In this document: positions 1 to 11,240 of the stretch, piece after piece
How the letters are laid out: every line of letters begins with the position of its first letter
How positions within the stretch are numbered: position 1 is the first letter of the stretch
NCBI GenBank assembly: GCA_025766275.1
Contig: JAFKAC010000013.1
Coordinates: 1,240,001-1,304,000 of the forward strand
DNA from: Lactarius indigo
Taxonomy: Eukaryota; Basidiomycota; Agaricomycetes; Russulales; Russulaceae
DNA: 64,000 bases
Reading direction: 5' to 3'
Notes under the pieces: model-generated
Told to the model about the DNA's origin: nothing
Databases searched by the model: none
Seen by the model: only the letters and a program-made list of their open reading frames with translations
Position numbers and translations under genes: made by a program

Positions 1-2502
1 TTGCAGGAGAATTGTGATGAGGTTGTAAGTCGTATAGAGTGTCGCTGACTGATTGGCGAGGACAACGTCATCGAGGTCAGAAGACCATCTCACTAAGGCA
101 AGAGTGAGACACATCGCAACGCGAGAGTGAAACACAGACCACAACTCACAATGTCCAGGGACCTTCTCAGACCACTCTGTCAGGTTTCCATTCAGTTTGT
201 TCAGAATACTCTGAACGCTCAATCCAGAAGAAGAACCATCGTGCTCGAGGACGTCCTCCGGTCACACGAGTGAGGACAAGAAGGGATCATATAATAAGGG
301 ACTTACCAGGCTCTGCAAGGTTGACGCCGCGAAGTCGGTGAGCCGAAGCCAGAGGTTGAATGCGATGACGGCCGAAGGCTTGTCAGATGGCTGGATAAAT
401 GCGAGCTGCGGATTGTCATTCTCCCAAAAATCGTCGTCAACTTCAAGAGGATATTCGGCATTGAAGCTACCAAAATCAAATAAGCACATGAGAAGCATCT
501 ATAAACGTGGTCGACATGCTCACTCGTCTTCTTTTGTAGCACAAGGTCGCCCAAGGACGACACATTGCATGCGGTCCAAACCAATTAGGTACCACCATAC
601 CCGTTTCCACAATTCATTTGCAACGCTCGGCCCTGCTTTTGCGTACGACTGTTTGCTATGTGCACCTATGTCCTGCATTTTCCGTATTCCTACCCCGATC
701 GTATACCATGCGCCGCGGTGCCATCGGGTATCGCCTTGGAACTGAGCCATAAGCTGAAACGGATACTGAGTCGACACCCCTGAAAGACAAGAGTGGACCC
801 TCGTACGCATAACGTTTGGATCTCAAAAAGACTCGCCGGATTCAGAATAGCCCGTCCTTCCTTCTCAACTTCTGTAACGGACTCAGTCCCGTATTATACG
901 ATGAGCCGCTGCGGTAGCGCACCTAAAACCGAGAAGTAATACTTGAATCCCGACGTTTCCCATTGAGACTGCTCTGCGCGCTCATCCAAGTGAGCTCCAA
1001 CTGACTCGTCTAGGAGGACACGTGGATCATGGGTGTGGCGACTGGCAAGGGCAAATATACACATGCACGTGCATGCGAACCAAATGTCGCGTTCGTATAG
1101 CCTATCCGCGAAGTGGCGCACAAATGTTGGCCGATGCAAAAGAGGAAACATTCCGTTGCAGTGAAGGAAGTAAAGATCTATAAGAGTTCCAGCGAGATCC
1201 GACGGCGGCCAGTGGTGGAGGAGCCGCGAAAAAGAGTCCGGAGACATGAACGTTCCTTCATAAACGAGTTCCCACTGGAGATACGAAATGTTAGCAAAGT
1301 CCCCACGCGAGTGTCAGTGTCATGACAAGGAAGGGAAGGGGAACAAGACACTGCACACGATAATGAAAACTCACATCTGGCGCATGCCAATATTCCTGCC
1401 GACGTAATCCACCTTCCAGTGCATTTCTGTGGTCGCTACCCTTGTCCAGTTCGCTAGCTATAGAGCCTACGTCGACACCCATGGACTCGAGGAGATACCT
1501 TGTCCTCAGCTCCCGGGTGGCAGAAACGAGGTTATACGTGGTGCTTCTACCGTGAAATCGAAATGCGCCATCGAGAAGTCGACTAGCTTTTTCTTGTGGC
1601 CTTTTATCAAAGAGCGAGAGGCGCTTCATAGACTGGACTAGTCGGTCTCTCAAATCATCAACGTCGGACAAGGCTTCATCATTATCATCGGAAGCAGCAG
1701 ACAATGATGTCGACGAAGGTCTCCGCGAGAGAACCAAGGGTGTGAGCGTGGAGAGAGGAGGCAACGGCTGTGATGTTCCCTTCTTCCTACCTATTGACCC
1801 TGATGCGGAGGGGGGGGGCTCGTTTTTCCAGGAGCCACGCACTACGGGTGGCCCAAGTTCAGCAGAGAAGTCGATCTCTGGACGAAGCTATGGGATAACC
1901 GAAGTCAGTGCGGAGATATGAGAGGCAGAGAAAACAAAGATGTTTTCCTGTAATAGGAAAAAAAAAATCGGAGAAAGAGGGGAGGTACACCCCTACGAGA
2001 CAGCTGATACAGGGCGAGTGAGAAGTATACGTACGCGTTTCAGTAACGCCTCCATCCTTTCTACTCTGTTTTCCAAACTTGTGACGTAACTGGAAGAACG
2101 TTGTGAGACACAAAAGTGAACAACGAACAACAATCAGCACGACGAACGCCTTTGGAGGACCTCGAGGTTTGGAGGCTTCACTGCGGAGAAGTAAATCAAT
2201 ACTGGTATGAATTGGAAGAACGGACACTGAGCTAACACGTAGGTGCAGATCTTCCTATTTTGCACACAGTTCGTGCATACGTTATCCGGCATCTTAGGTC
2301 CATCACAACGAGTTTTTCTACGGCGACAGTCGTCGCAGGCTCGTTCAATATTGCGTTTTTTAGGGATAAATGGGCCAGAAAGAGACTGAGACCAGTCGGA
2401 AATGGGTCCTGTTGAGCGACCAACGGTAGGAAAGACGTGGCGGGAGACGGTAGGAGGCTCTGGTAGACCAGACTGGTGCATCAGAAGCAGTCGCACTTTC
2501 AA
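1..2502 (-). CDS. Zn2Cys6 (zinc cluster) transcription factor, 3' part off the left edge
   Basis: Fungal GAL4-type regulator, expected to be nuclear and DNA-binding. I assembled ten exons with GT-AG introns and matching phases: 2502-2237, 2180-2148, 2089-2035, 1887-1375, 1274-923, 871-807, 753-524, 466-307, 255-150 and 92-1, giving 624 codons so far. Exon 1 holds the six-cysteine cluster, starting CDDCRRRKTRCDG at about residue 57. Exons 2 and 3 give the basic linker and a heptad-like dimerisation helix (YVTSLENRVERMEALLKR). Exons 5-10 form the fungal-specific middle homology region, with FPLLHRPTF, GVGIRKMQDIGAHS, RVWWYLIGLDR and GRPCA landmarks. The start could be the ATG at 2502 or the one at 2481; both keep the whole cluster. 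No stop or frameshift is needed, so the gene looks functional. Its regulon cannot be inferred from sequence. Confidence 0.9.
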
Positions 2503-2995
2503 TCAAGGCGGCCGCGGAACAGAGAGGTTACTTGGCACCACTGGGGCAAGACGAGAAGACGTCCGTACGGGGGCCGTTAAGTTAGTCGAACGAGGTGATT
2601 CGAGTGACGAAATAAGCACTGCCAACGCAGGCGCTCGAAACATTTGGGCATCATCCGACGAGAGGGTCCGAGCAATGATCATCATGCATCACAATGCAAT
2701 TCGAGCGCCTCCGACCTTGCGGACTCCGCTCCCGCGTCGGCCTTCCTAAACCGATTTTACTCAGACTCTGCCTTTGTTCCGTCGTCGCCCATACATCCTA
2801 ATAGATTAGAGTATCACGGCATCTACGGAAACAGTACATACTTTTTAATTCAGTGTTTGGTCATGCCAGAGGCTGGATTGGCCATTGGCCGTTGACGCGG
2901 CCTCTCGGCTAACGGCTGACTTACCATGTGGACTAACATCACACACCCGCTTCTCAGCGCCGCCACGGAACTTATTTTCGTGTGCAAACTGCAAG
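2503..2995. promoter_or_regulatory. Divergent intergenic region between the regulator gene and the SDHAF4-like gene
   Basis: About 490 bp separates the two divergent start codons, so both promoters must lie here or overlap. Two ATTGG pentamers (inverted CCAAT boxes) occur at 2877-2881 and 2884-2888, about 110 bp before the SDHAF4 ATG, a typical spacing for HAP-complex sites of fungal respiratory genes. I see no clear TATA box. Short open frames here are not supported. Confidence 0.45.
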
Positions 2996-3328
2996 ATGCT
3001 TCTGCCCACATCTCGCTCCGTATTCAATGCCCGTATCATCTCTCGGTCTATGGCATCTAGGCCGCCGCTCATTCGTCCAGCGCCACTCCCACTTCCCCCA
3101 GACCAGCAGCGCGAGTTCGAAGCTCTTCAACGCCAGGCTGAGGCCACGGCGAGCGGGAGAAACCAGGTGGAAAGGCACCCAGATGCACCCATCCCCCTCA
3201 AGGCCGAGTTCATCGGCGATGTCAATCCTGTAACAGGCGAGCTTGATGGACCAAAGCGCGAGCCCGTTCAGCGCTGGGTAGAGGAGGAGGGTGATTGGAG
3301 TTTTAAAGGGAGGGTATCAGATTTTTGA
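2996..3328 (+). CDS. SDHAF4: Succinate dehydrogenase assembly factor 4 (Sdh8/SDHAF4 family, DUF1674)
   Basis: 110-residue mitochondrial protein. In this family the protein binds flavinylated SdhA in the matrix and protects it while complex II is assembled. The C-terminus carries the family signature: a Gly/Pro segment (NPVTGELDGPKREP), then GDWSFKGRVSDF at the very end, matching the usual GDWE-KGR-TDF ending. The N-terminus (MLLPTSRSVFNARIISRSMA) is rich in Arg and Ser and lacks acidic residues, as expected for a mitochondrial presequence. I chose the ATG at 2996 rather than the in-frame one at 2885 because the upstream 37 codons add cysteines and lie in the probable promoter. A single exon fits the family's small size. 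It diverges from the regulator gene upstream. Confidence 0.85.
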   Translation: MLLPTSRSVFNARIISRSMASRPPLIRPAPLPLPPDQQREFEALQRQAEATASGRNQVERHPDAPIPLKAEFIGDVNPVTGELDGPKREPVQRWVEEEGDWSFKGRVSDF

Positions 3329-4608
3329 CCAAGGGGTACGGGATCCAGGTAAACGTGTTGAACCTACACTGTTTCTATTGCCCGACTCACCGTCTGTTCT
3401 TGACGCTAAAGGGTCAAGGGTCAAGTCATGTATTAGGTTCTTCACTAATAGAGATTAGGGGAGCTCGTCACCCCTGGCCAAACTTCTCTGGCGGTCATTT
3501 CGGGGGCACGCATAAACTAACCGATAGGGAACAAACAACATCCTAAGTTAGGCCCAGTCCGATCCTTATACTAACTTATGCTTGCGACCAGAGTCTTTTG
3601 AACGGCAAAAACGACCGAACGACAACGTCGTCGTGCACAGTGCGGAAAAGGCCCAAATGAGTGCTGTCATCTTTGACCACCTCTCAGTATTCGTGGGCCG
3701 ACCAGTAGCGCATTTACTCCCAGATCGGCCGCTGCTCATCTGGGGTCTTCGTACCGCTATCTTTGTTCTATGCCGACTTAGTACACCCATCCTCATGTAA
3801 TCGCCTGGTCTCCATCCTTAACGGTGACAGCATCGTCATATCTCTCAGTTCCTCTTTTTTTACTACGTACAGACAATAGTCCTATCTCCGGATAGAGCCG
3901 GGAAGCTTTCAAGTATGATAATACACTGATTGAGTTTACGTGGCTTGGCGCCCAATCTCACCGCCAAATGGATTCATGCAGGAACACGGCGGCAATCACG
4001 GAAGTATCCGAGCGTACTAGTCCCTGGCTACTCACGCACCTGTCTGCCATGATTCTTGTTCCTAAGTGGTGTATTGAAACTCGTGTTCGCATCAGGGCTG
4101 CCTTGACATCTTGTGCTCCAGCCACCATTCAGGACAGCAAGCACTACAGTAAATATGAGAGTACCAGTCAGTATCATAAGTGCATCAGTACTTACAAAGA
4201 CATCAGCAAAATAAAGGAAAATTTTTGAGTGCTTACCAAGACTGAAATTCCTTATTCAGATTTTAATATGATTTAATGGTATATTATTGTTGTAATTAGA
4301 TAGCATTTACTTATTGGCTGGCCATAATCAGCATGGTCTGGATGCTGGTACCTTTAATCCCTATGATATCCTGATCATCTATTCAGAAGTATCAGTAATC
4401 TTTTCAGTCAGATTACTATCACTTGCAATTCTCAGATGTATATTATAAGTACTAATGATCCTGGATTACCAAACTATAAGCTTGTTAAAATTCCTGCTAC
4501 ATAATGATAACCACTCACAATTTGCATCTGTGTGGACCTAAGCTATGAAATTGGACTACTGCCTATTATAGACTCACTTTTGCTTGATTTTACACAAGTG
4601 GTTTCATG
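3329..4608. other. Intergenic DNA without a supported gene
   Basis: About 1.3 kb between SDHAF4 and the first transposon. Short open frames on both strands (for example 3582-3800 + and 3566-3796 -, which overlap each other, and 3968-4228 +) lack recognisable motifs or homologues elsewhere in the window. Base composition becomes clearly AT-rich after about 4200. I see no tRNA-like fold, TIR or LTR here. The boundary at 4609 is where the LTR of element F begins; 4604-4608 (TCATG) would be its left target duplication. Confidence 0.5.
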
Positions 4609-4801
4609 TGTTACAGTATGAACTCCCAGCATGACTCATGACCAGTTATGACTATGGTCCAATTTAGTATTAGTCATGGACACTTACATTGTATCAGTCA
4701 GCATAGTAGTTTGCATGTGATTGTGACTCATGTATGACTCATTCCTAGGATAGCTGTACTAGGGTTTGAGCTAGTTACACTATTGGTTTTCTATTGTTCT
4801 A
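4609..4801 (+). repeat. F 5' LTR, part 1 (U3 start)
   Basis: Begins TGTTACAG and aligns along its length with the start of the A-family LTRs (shared GACTCATG, TATCAGTCAGCATAGTAG and CTAGGATAGCTGTACTAGGG). It breaks at TA (4800-4801), the target of transposon T. Confidence 0.85.
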
Positions 4802-4840
4802 AGGTAGTGGTCACCAGGAACCATCCCCCCTTATGTCAGC
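4802..4840 (+). repeat. Left terminal inverted repeat of T
   Basis: Starts AGGTAGTGGTCACCAGG and ends TTATGTCAGC. It matches the reverse complement of 24450-24487 except for two adjacent substitutions (TG/CA) and one extra C in a C run. Confidence 0.9.
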
Positions 4841-4931
4841 TTGTAACCCTAGGGTTTGTATTACATAAGTGTTTCAAATCTCAGGGTTTGACAACAAAAA
4901 ACAAAAAAAATAGAGAGGATCTTGTTAAAGC

Positions 4932-5426
4932 TGTTATGGTACAGACCAATTGACTCTTCGTATATGACTCATGGCTGGTTATGACTACAGCCCAATAGTA
5001 GTATTAGTCATGGACACTTACATTGTATCAGTCAGCATAGTAGTTCGCACATGATTGCAACTCGTGTATGACTCATTCCTAGGATAGCTGTACTAGGGTT
5101 TGAGCTAGTTACGCTATTGGTTACTTACTATTCCAGCGGTGCTTTAAAGCCCACACGAATCTGTATAAATAGTTGCTTTGGAAGACCAAGAGTCCCCATC
5201 TTGGTCTTCTTCAATCCACCATCTTGCCTTGTCTCTGTCTGCCTTAGTGCGCTTCCGCTCCTACTCACCAAGGGGTAGTACTTCTTTCATTCTGCTGCAG
5301 TGTGTGCCAGTGTGCCCCTGTTCAGCTTGCGTTGGGTTGACATGTGATCCCCATTCGCCTAATTCTCGCTAAGTCGATTACACCTATCCCAAGTCCAAGT
5401 TGGACAAACACCGGTGGAGTGTAACA
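4932..5426 (+). repeat. A 5' LTR
   Basis: 495 bp, TGTTATGG to GTAACA. TATAAAT at 5164; the proposed RNA start ATCTTGGTCTT at 5198-5208 lies 34 nt downstream. A perfect inverted repeat (GAAGACCAAGA / TCTTGGTCTTC, 5181-5191 and 5199-5209) spans the proposed start. Differences from the 3' LTR are mostly C/T and G/A. Confidence 0.9.
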
Positions 5427-5428
5427 TT

Positions 5429-5439
5429 AAGACCAAGAT
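5429..5439 (+). promoter_or_regulatory. A self-primer binding site
   Basis: AAGACCAAGAT, two bases after the 5' LTR, is the exact reverse complement of 5198-5208 in the LTR, the proposed first 11 nt of the transcript. This is the arrangement known from Tf1/sushi-type elements, whose RNA folds back to prime its own reverse transcription instead of using a tRNA. Confidence 0.75.
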
Positions 5440-5473
5440 CCTCATCGTGGCATACTTGACCAGAGACCAGTGG

Positions 5474-7410
5474 ACGTCCTTCCATCCCTATCACATCAAA
5501 CAATGAGGAGATCGCAACATACCAACAAGATTCTTAGGAGCAGCTCAGTGGAGAGAACAAGGAGAAGACACCAGGTATTTCGTAGAGTTTAATGGTCCCA
5601 ACTATTTCCAACCCATTGAGTTCAATTTCGAACACCTCTGTTGGACTGAGGTTACTTGGAACCCTATAGATCATCGCTGGGACATTGTTTGACCAGCAGG
5701 AAGGAATTACAATTGCGACATTGACACGTGAGAGCTCAATAGCCACGCAGATTACAGTCCTATTGACGGACAAGCACAAGAACACACCAATGAAGGAGTC
5801 AGCAGAGAAGAAGCCTCTGACAGTCAGCAATCGCCAAGCTGAGGAACTACACCGGCAGAAGATACTAGCCTAGGGGCTATTGGCGATCATATTATACAAC
5901 GAACTGAGTCCCTTACCATTCACCAAACCGAACCAGAAGTAATCCACATCCACAGTCCAGCAGTTGCCATGGCCACTGCCACCATAACACAAGAAGAAGT
6001 ACGACTAGCTGCTGACACCATAGAACAGCTGGCCCACGAAGAACAACAACATATTGCAGAAGAGGTGCGAGCTATATTGGCTTCAATTAACCCACATACA
6101 GGACATTGTATGACAGATGATGATGTAGCCATTCACTGTGCCATAGGGCCCGACGTAGCCGACCCCCCCAGTGGAGGAGGCAGACCCCCTGGTGATTTGC
6201 CAGGAGGAGGAGGACCACTACCACGAGGACACGGATTCGGGGGATTCCCTGGAGGATTCCCTGGAGGACCACCAGGAGGCGGACACCCAGGAGGAGGATT
6301 ACCAGGTGCAGGTCCCATTGTCCCTCCCCAAAATAACAAGTTAGCTGGCAAAGCACCCACAGTGTTCGATGGAGAATGTGCAAAAGTTGAAGCGTTTCTC
6401 ACACAATGGCACATCTACTGGGGCATGAATGCAGATGAGGGCATCATGAATACACCATACCGACGAGCCCTGCTCTTCCTATCCTACATCAAAGGTGTCA
6501 ACGTTAGCGAATGGGTACTAGCAATGCTCACCTGGCTCAATGGCCAGATACAAACAGGAATACCCCACACCAGTGAAGGATTATGGAATGAAGTTACGTG
6601 CAGCTTCATGCAGCGCTTCAGAATACAATGGAACAAGAGCAAGCCCAATACGAATTTAAGAAGGGTGTTAAGATGATCAGGGGCAATCTAGATGAGTATT
6701 GCACCCAATTTGAGCAACTAATACACCGTGCTCAATATCAACTCGATGATCTGCAGATGCTAGACCTATTTGCGAGCGGATTACCAAAAGACCTATACAA
6801 AAAGGTCTACACTCTCGACAACCCGTGCAATTATCACGAATGGAAAGAAGTGGCTACCACCCATCAACAGCAATACCTCCACCTCAAAGCAGTATTAAAT
6901 AAAGGAGTGCCTCCGGGACGAGGACAAGGGCAACAGAACCAACAGCGACAATGGCAAGGACCGCCAAGAAGCTCTTGGCAACCAAGAAATCTGCCTCGAG
7001 ATCCAAACGCAATGGATACATCGGCAGACCAAATTCGAGGGCAACTCACAGGAGCTGAAGATATACTTACTCCCCATCCCCCATACTGACCTCGAGGGGG
7101 GTTTTTACAGAGAGGAGGAGGACGTAACAACCAAAGGCCAGTCACTTGTTATAACTGTGGAAAGGACAGGCACATGGCCCACGATTGCAGACAACCACAA
7201 GGAAGCTATCAGCCTCAGACATCTACCAGCCGGTATGTTGACACTGACTATCATCAACAAGAGCCTGAAGTCGCTACCAGGGTGGTTCAAGAAATACCCC
7301 CTCAACAGCGCGCCAGTGATTGGCTCAATGGAGTAGCAGGAGAATTGGACGACGTAAAAGACATTATCCTCCAACAATTGTGGAAAAAGGAGGGTTTTCA
7401 GGACACCTGA
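5474..7410 (+). pseudogene. A Gag
   Basis: Structural protein that would form the virus-like particle. Order: N-terminal region of unknown function shared with B, F and K; Gly/Pro-rich linker (about 6160-6320); retrotransposon Gag domain (FLTQWHIYWGMNADEG onward); CCHC zinc knuckle CYNCGKDRHMAHDC (7147-7188); stop at 7408. The start codon position reads ACG at 5474 where B, F and K have ATG. Breaks: TGA at 5690 (CGA in B), further stops near 5496 and 5729, a one-base deletion near 6625 relative to K, and TGA at 7087 (CGA in K). Not functional. Confidence 0.85.
7392..7398 (+). promoter_or_regulatory. Candidate -1 ribosomal frameshift heptamer, gag/pol of A
   Basis: GGGTTTT read as G GGT TTT in the Gag frame, four codons before the Gag stop, fits the X XXY YYZ slippery pattern. 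After a -1 slip the frame continues as SGHLNPSAWVRA into the protease (interrupted by copia P). Confidence 0.55.
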
Positions 7411-7434
7411 ACCCATCGGCCTGGGTGAGGGCAG

Positions 7435-7781
7435 TGTAGGAGCATGAGAATGCACGACTCAGCTGTTTGGGAGAAAAGGCTTAGTAATATTGTGTAACTA
7501 CCTGTAGGAGCGCGAGAATGTGCGACTAAGTACACAGTAAGTAAAAGTACCATAAGACGGAATAGAGTAAACTACTAACCTCAGCCGTTTGGGAGAAAAG
7601 GCTGAGGTTGTACTACATGAGCTGCGAAGTATTTGTGTAAGGGAAAATTGTTTTATAGAGTAAGTTTTGAGTCCGCGGTCAATCAACTGAGCTCGACCTA
7701 ACGTGTTCATGTGTTGCTGGTCCAGCTGGCCCAAGACTGTCCGACGCTGGTGCGTCGTGTGTGGCTGAACACATTCCAACA
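7435..7781 (-). repeat. P 3' LTR
   Basis: 347 bp; on the + strand TGTAGGAGC to CCAACA. Immediately upstream on the minus strand is GAGGGGGTG, the likely polypurine tract, which directly follows the Pol stop codon. Confidence 0.9.
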
Positions 7782-7788
7782 CACCCCC

Positions 7789-9303
7789 TCAGTCCACACG
7801 GTGGATCCCCATCGCGTTCGAAAAATGCTCGTGTTTCTCTTGCACCAACCCCTTCATCAAGACGTCAGCAACTTGGTCTCCAGTGGGAATGTACACAAGC
7901 TCAAGTTCTTTGTCTTCAACTTTTTGTCTCAGGAAGTGGTGCCAGATTTCGATGTGCTTGGAGTGATCATGAAACTCCAGGTTTCGCGCAATCGCGATGG
8001 CAGACTGGTTGTCCATGGCAAGGATGGTAGGTTCTTCAATTTTTTGTTTTAGTTCGATCAGTAATTGCCGCAGCCAAATGACTTCTTTGGCAGCGTGTGC
8101 AGCGGCAATGTACTTGGCCTCTGTGCTCGAAAGCGCTACCGCGCTCTGCTTCTTCGACCCCCAGCTGACAGCGCCCCCAGTGAGCATGAAAATGAAGCCA
8201 GATGTGGACTTGTGATCGTTTACATCGCTGGCCCAATCAGCATCGACGAATCCCTTCAAGACTGTGCCGTTGGGGGCACCTTGCTGGAAGACGAGCTTCC
8301 AGTCGCTTGTGGCTCGAAGGTAACGGAACGCGCAGTCGAGCACGCGCTGGTGATCATTCCCTGGGCAAGCGGAGTGGTGACCGAGTGCAGCTACAGTGTA
8401 GGCCAGGTCCGGGCGAGTGCCGAGCATCAGGTACATGAGAGTGCCAATGGTGCGCTGATATGGCTGGATGTCGACTTCCGGTGAGTTTATTTTTGTGAGG
8501 TGCTCATTTGCAAGCATAGGCGTGCTAATAGGGCGAGCTTCCGACTTTCTGAAGCGCTCCAGGACCTCAAGACTGTACTTCTCCTGGGACAAGGCAATCC
8601 AGCCGGTGTGGCGATTGCGCGTGACGTACACCCCCAGGATCCAAGCAATTTCGCCAAGATCAGTCATCTGGTAACGTTCTTTTAGTTTTTCTTTGTCCTC
8701 TTTGATGACTTCAAGGCTTTTACAGGCCATGGTAATATCATCAACGTAGAGAGCAAGGATGGAGAGGGTGTTACCCTCAACGCGCGTGAATACTGTGTGG
8801 TCAGCTTCAGTGCGTGTGTAGCCCATTGTTCGGAGCGTGTCTCTGATGGTTTCATACCAGACGCGCCCCCCCTGCTTTGTGCCATAGACCGCTTTAATGA
8901 GCTTCAGCACCATGCCATCCGGAAGGTCAAGGCCTGGGGGAGGTTTCATGAAGATTTCCTCCTTCAGCTCGCCATTGAGGTAAGCTGATTTGATGTCCAT
9001 TTGATGAACTTCCAGGTCAAGTTCGGCAGCGATGGCAAGAATTGTGTGGAGTGATGCGAGCTTGGCAACAGGCGCGAACGTCTCATCATAGTCAACACCT
9101 TCAATTTGAGTGAAGCCCTGCACGACGACGCGGGCTTTATACTTCTGGATGGTGCCATTGGGCCCGTATTTAATGCGGAACACCCATTTCGACCTGACCA
9201 CATTCTTGCCGTGTGGCTGTGGCACGACTTCGTACACCCCCATGCGCTCAAAGGCACGTATCTCATCTTGACAGGCGACCTCCCATTCTGCGGCATCTGG
9301 GCA
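7789..9303 (-). pseudogene. P Pol: reverse transcriptase and RNase H
   Basis: Open for 484 codons from 9243 and extendable a little upstream (PDAAEWEVACQDEI). Copia RT landmarks: WVFRIKYGPNG, ARVVVQGFTQIEGVDYDETF, QMDIKSAYLNGELKEEI and LYVDDITMA (YVDD). RNase H: FVDADWASD, STEAKYIAAA, MDNQSAIAIA and a complete C-terminus. The domain looks intact, but the element cannot be autonomous because of the upstream deletion, frameshift and C1 insertion. Confidence 0.9.
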
Positions 9304-11240
9304 GGCTTTGCATAGCCAAGGAATGTGCAGGTTAAAGACTTTGCATTCAGCTTGCTACACTGCTTATTGGGGACATGGATGAAGGCCCGGGCGCCGAAGA
9401 CACAAAGGCGTGAGATGTCTGGCTTGTTGCCACTCCAGGCTTCATCAGGAGTAATCCCACTCAGTGCATGGGTTGGCATGACATTGTGGAGCAGGGCTGC
9501 ATGTTCAAGGGCATCATACCAGTAGGATTCGGGGAGTGAGGCGTGATGAACAGCACAAGAAGAACCTATACTCACAGAGGGCAAAAGGTCTGTGGTGAGA
9601 TATAGGGTGCAACTGGTAAGCAGCAGAGGGTGAGTCTTGTAGTGAAGCAGAGGGTGTCTGGCACACAGAGCAGTGAGGAACTGATGTTACAATTGAGGGG
9701 ATAAGACATACCTGGCACACAGAGCAGTGAGGAACTGATGTGGACCAGGAGCGTACAAGCCTACTACTTATACTATACAGGGGAGTGATACTACTACAAG
9801 GGAAGTAACATAGAGTCACACAATACAAGAGACGTTGTTCTACACATGGGACAAAGGAGTGTGCTAATGGAGAACAAGGAGCGCAAAACAAAGGGAGTCC
9901 AGACTAGGATGATATCATAGTGACATCACAATAAAGATAACGCTAGAAAGAGAACAAAGGAAGGAGTACAATGAAGAGTCCAGAGTAGTCCATATGATGT
10001 CATTGTACAGTGATGTCATAGAAGTCCTAGATTGTACAGATCAAATCAAATCTAATCTAAAGCGGTCCTAATTAATCTACAGCAGTCCATATCTGTAAGT
10101 CCGGTCTGTTAGAGCCGCTAAGTGCGCAAGGGTCACTTATCAACAAGGCGTCATGGAGCATACTCCGGACTCGGTCCAGGAGCGTACGGTTCATGCGCTC
10201 GGCAATGCCGTTATGCTGTGGTGTATTGGGTGTCGTCATTTCATGCTGAATCCCCTTCTCTGTCAGGTAAGCTTGCACGACACCTGCAATGTACTCACCC
10301 CCTCCATCCGAGCGGAGTATCTTGAGGCATTTGCCTGTTTCAAGCTCAGCACACATGACAAAGGCCTTCAAATGCACAGCGACTTCAGACTTCTCACGTA
10401 GGCCATTCATGAAGACTTTGCGTGATGCGTCGTCGATCCAGGTAACGAAGTATTCAAAGCTGGTGTGTGAGCATGTGGGCAGCTTCCTGCAGACGTCAGA
10501 GAAGATGCGGCCAAGGATCTCAGTGACACAAGACTCTGTCGACTTCTGGATCTCGGCGCGTGTTTGCTTGCCCTTGAGGCAGGCATCACAGTGGTGTGGG
10601 GTGAGTGAGGAGCTTCCAACGATTTCCATCCCTTTGACCATCCCCTTGCGTACCATGCTTAGGACTGCATCGGTGTTGAGGTGGCCAAGCCGGCGGTGCC
10701 AGGTGTGTATGTCGGCTTTTGAAGTCGTGCTGTGCGCAACTAGGGCAGCCTCAGCATGCGATGTGAGTTCTTCCCCATCAGTGGGGAATGTGTCGACTGG
10801 GGCTACAGCCAGGTGGGCACTGTCAGTTGACACGACATGGATTGGCATGATGTACAGGTTCCCACGAAGGGTGCCCTTGCAGGTGAGTATGCCACATTGG
10901 TCATAAACTTGACATCCCCCCTCAGTGAAACGAATGTCGGCGCTGCGGTGGGTGAGTTGGGAAACGGACAAGAGGTTGCCATGAAGGTCTGGGACGAAGA
11001 GGACATCCTGCAGTATGGCGCGATTCCATCCTCCCTCTGCTTTCATCTGCACAGCAATGCGTCCGACGCCAGTGCCCTGGATGGTGCTATTGTCGCCCAG
11101 GACAATGTTGACAGGTGATGTGAGGGGGGAAAAGTGTGTGAACCACGCGTGGTTGGAGCACATGGTGCGTGATGCACCAGAGTCTACTATCCATTGACGT
11201 TGCAGGTCCCCTTGCATGGGTGTGCCCTGGGACACCTTGA
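9304..11240 (-). pseudogene. P Pol: protease and integrase, split by LTR C1
   Basis: Protease WIVDSGASRTMC near 11190, then GAG-pre-integrase (TWHRRLGHLNTDAV), integrase core with IFSDVCRKLP, LRSDGGGEY and HNGIAERMNRTLLD. Solo LTR C1 lies between SMLHDA and SLPESYWYDALEHAAL. The integrase C-terminal side ends at TCTFLGYAK near 9304 and then joins the RT frame after a deletion that removed the usual linker. Confidence 0.85.
9544..10145 (-). repeat. Solo LTR C1 (copia1 family)
   Basis: 602 bp, target duplication AGGCG on both sides (9539-9543 and 10146-10150). Minus orientation. It contains the 54 nt intron-like segment (9711-9658, donor GTATGT, acceptor GTGCCAG). Confidence 0.9.

Noticed and set aside
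3566..4228. Short frames at 3566-3796 (-), 3582-3800 (+) and 3968-4228 (+) as possible small genes
   Set aside because: Two overlap each other on opposite strands, none has a recognisable motif, plausible introns or relatives in the window.
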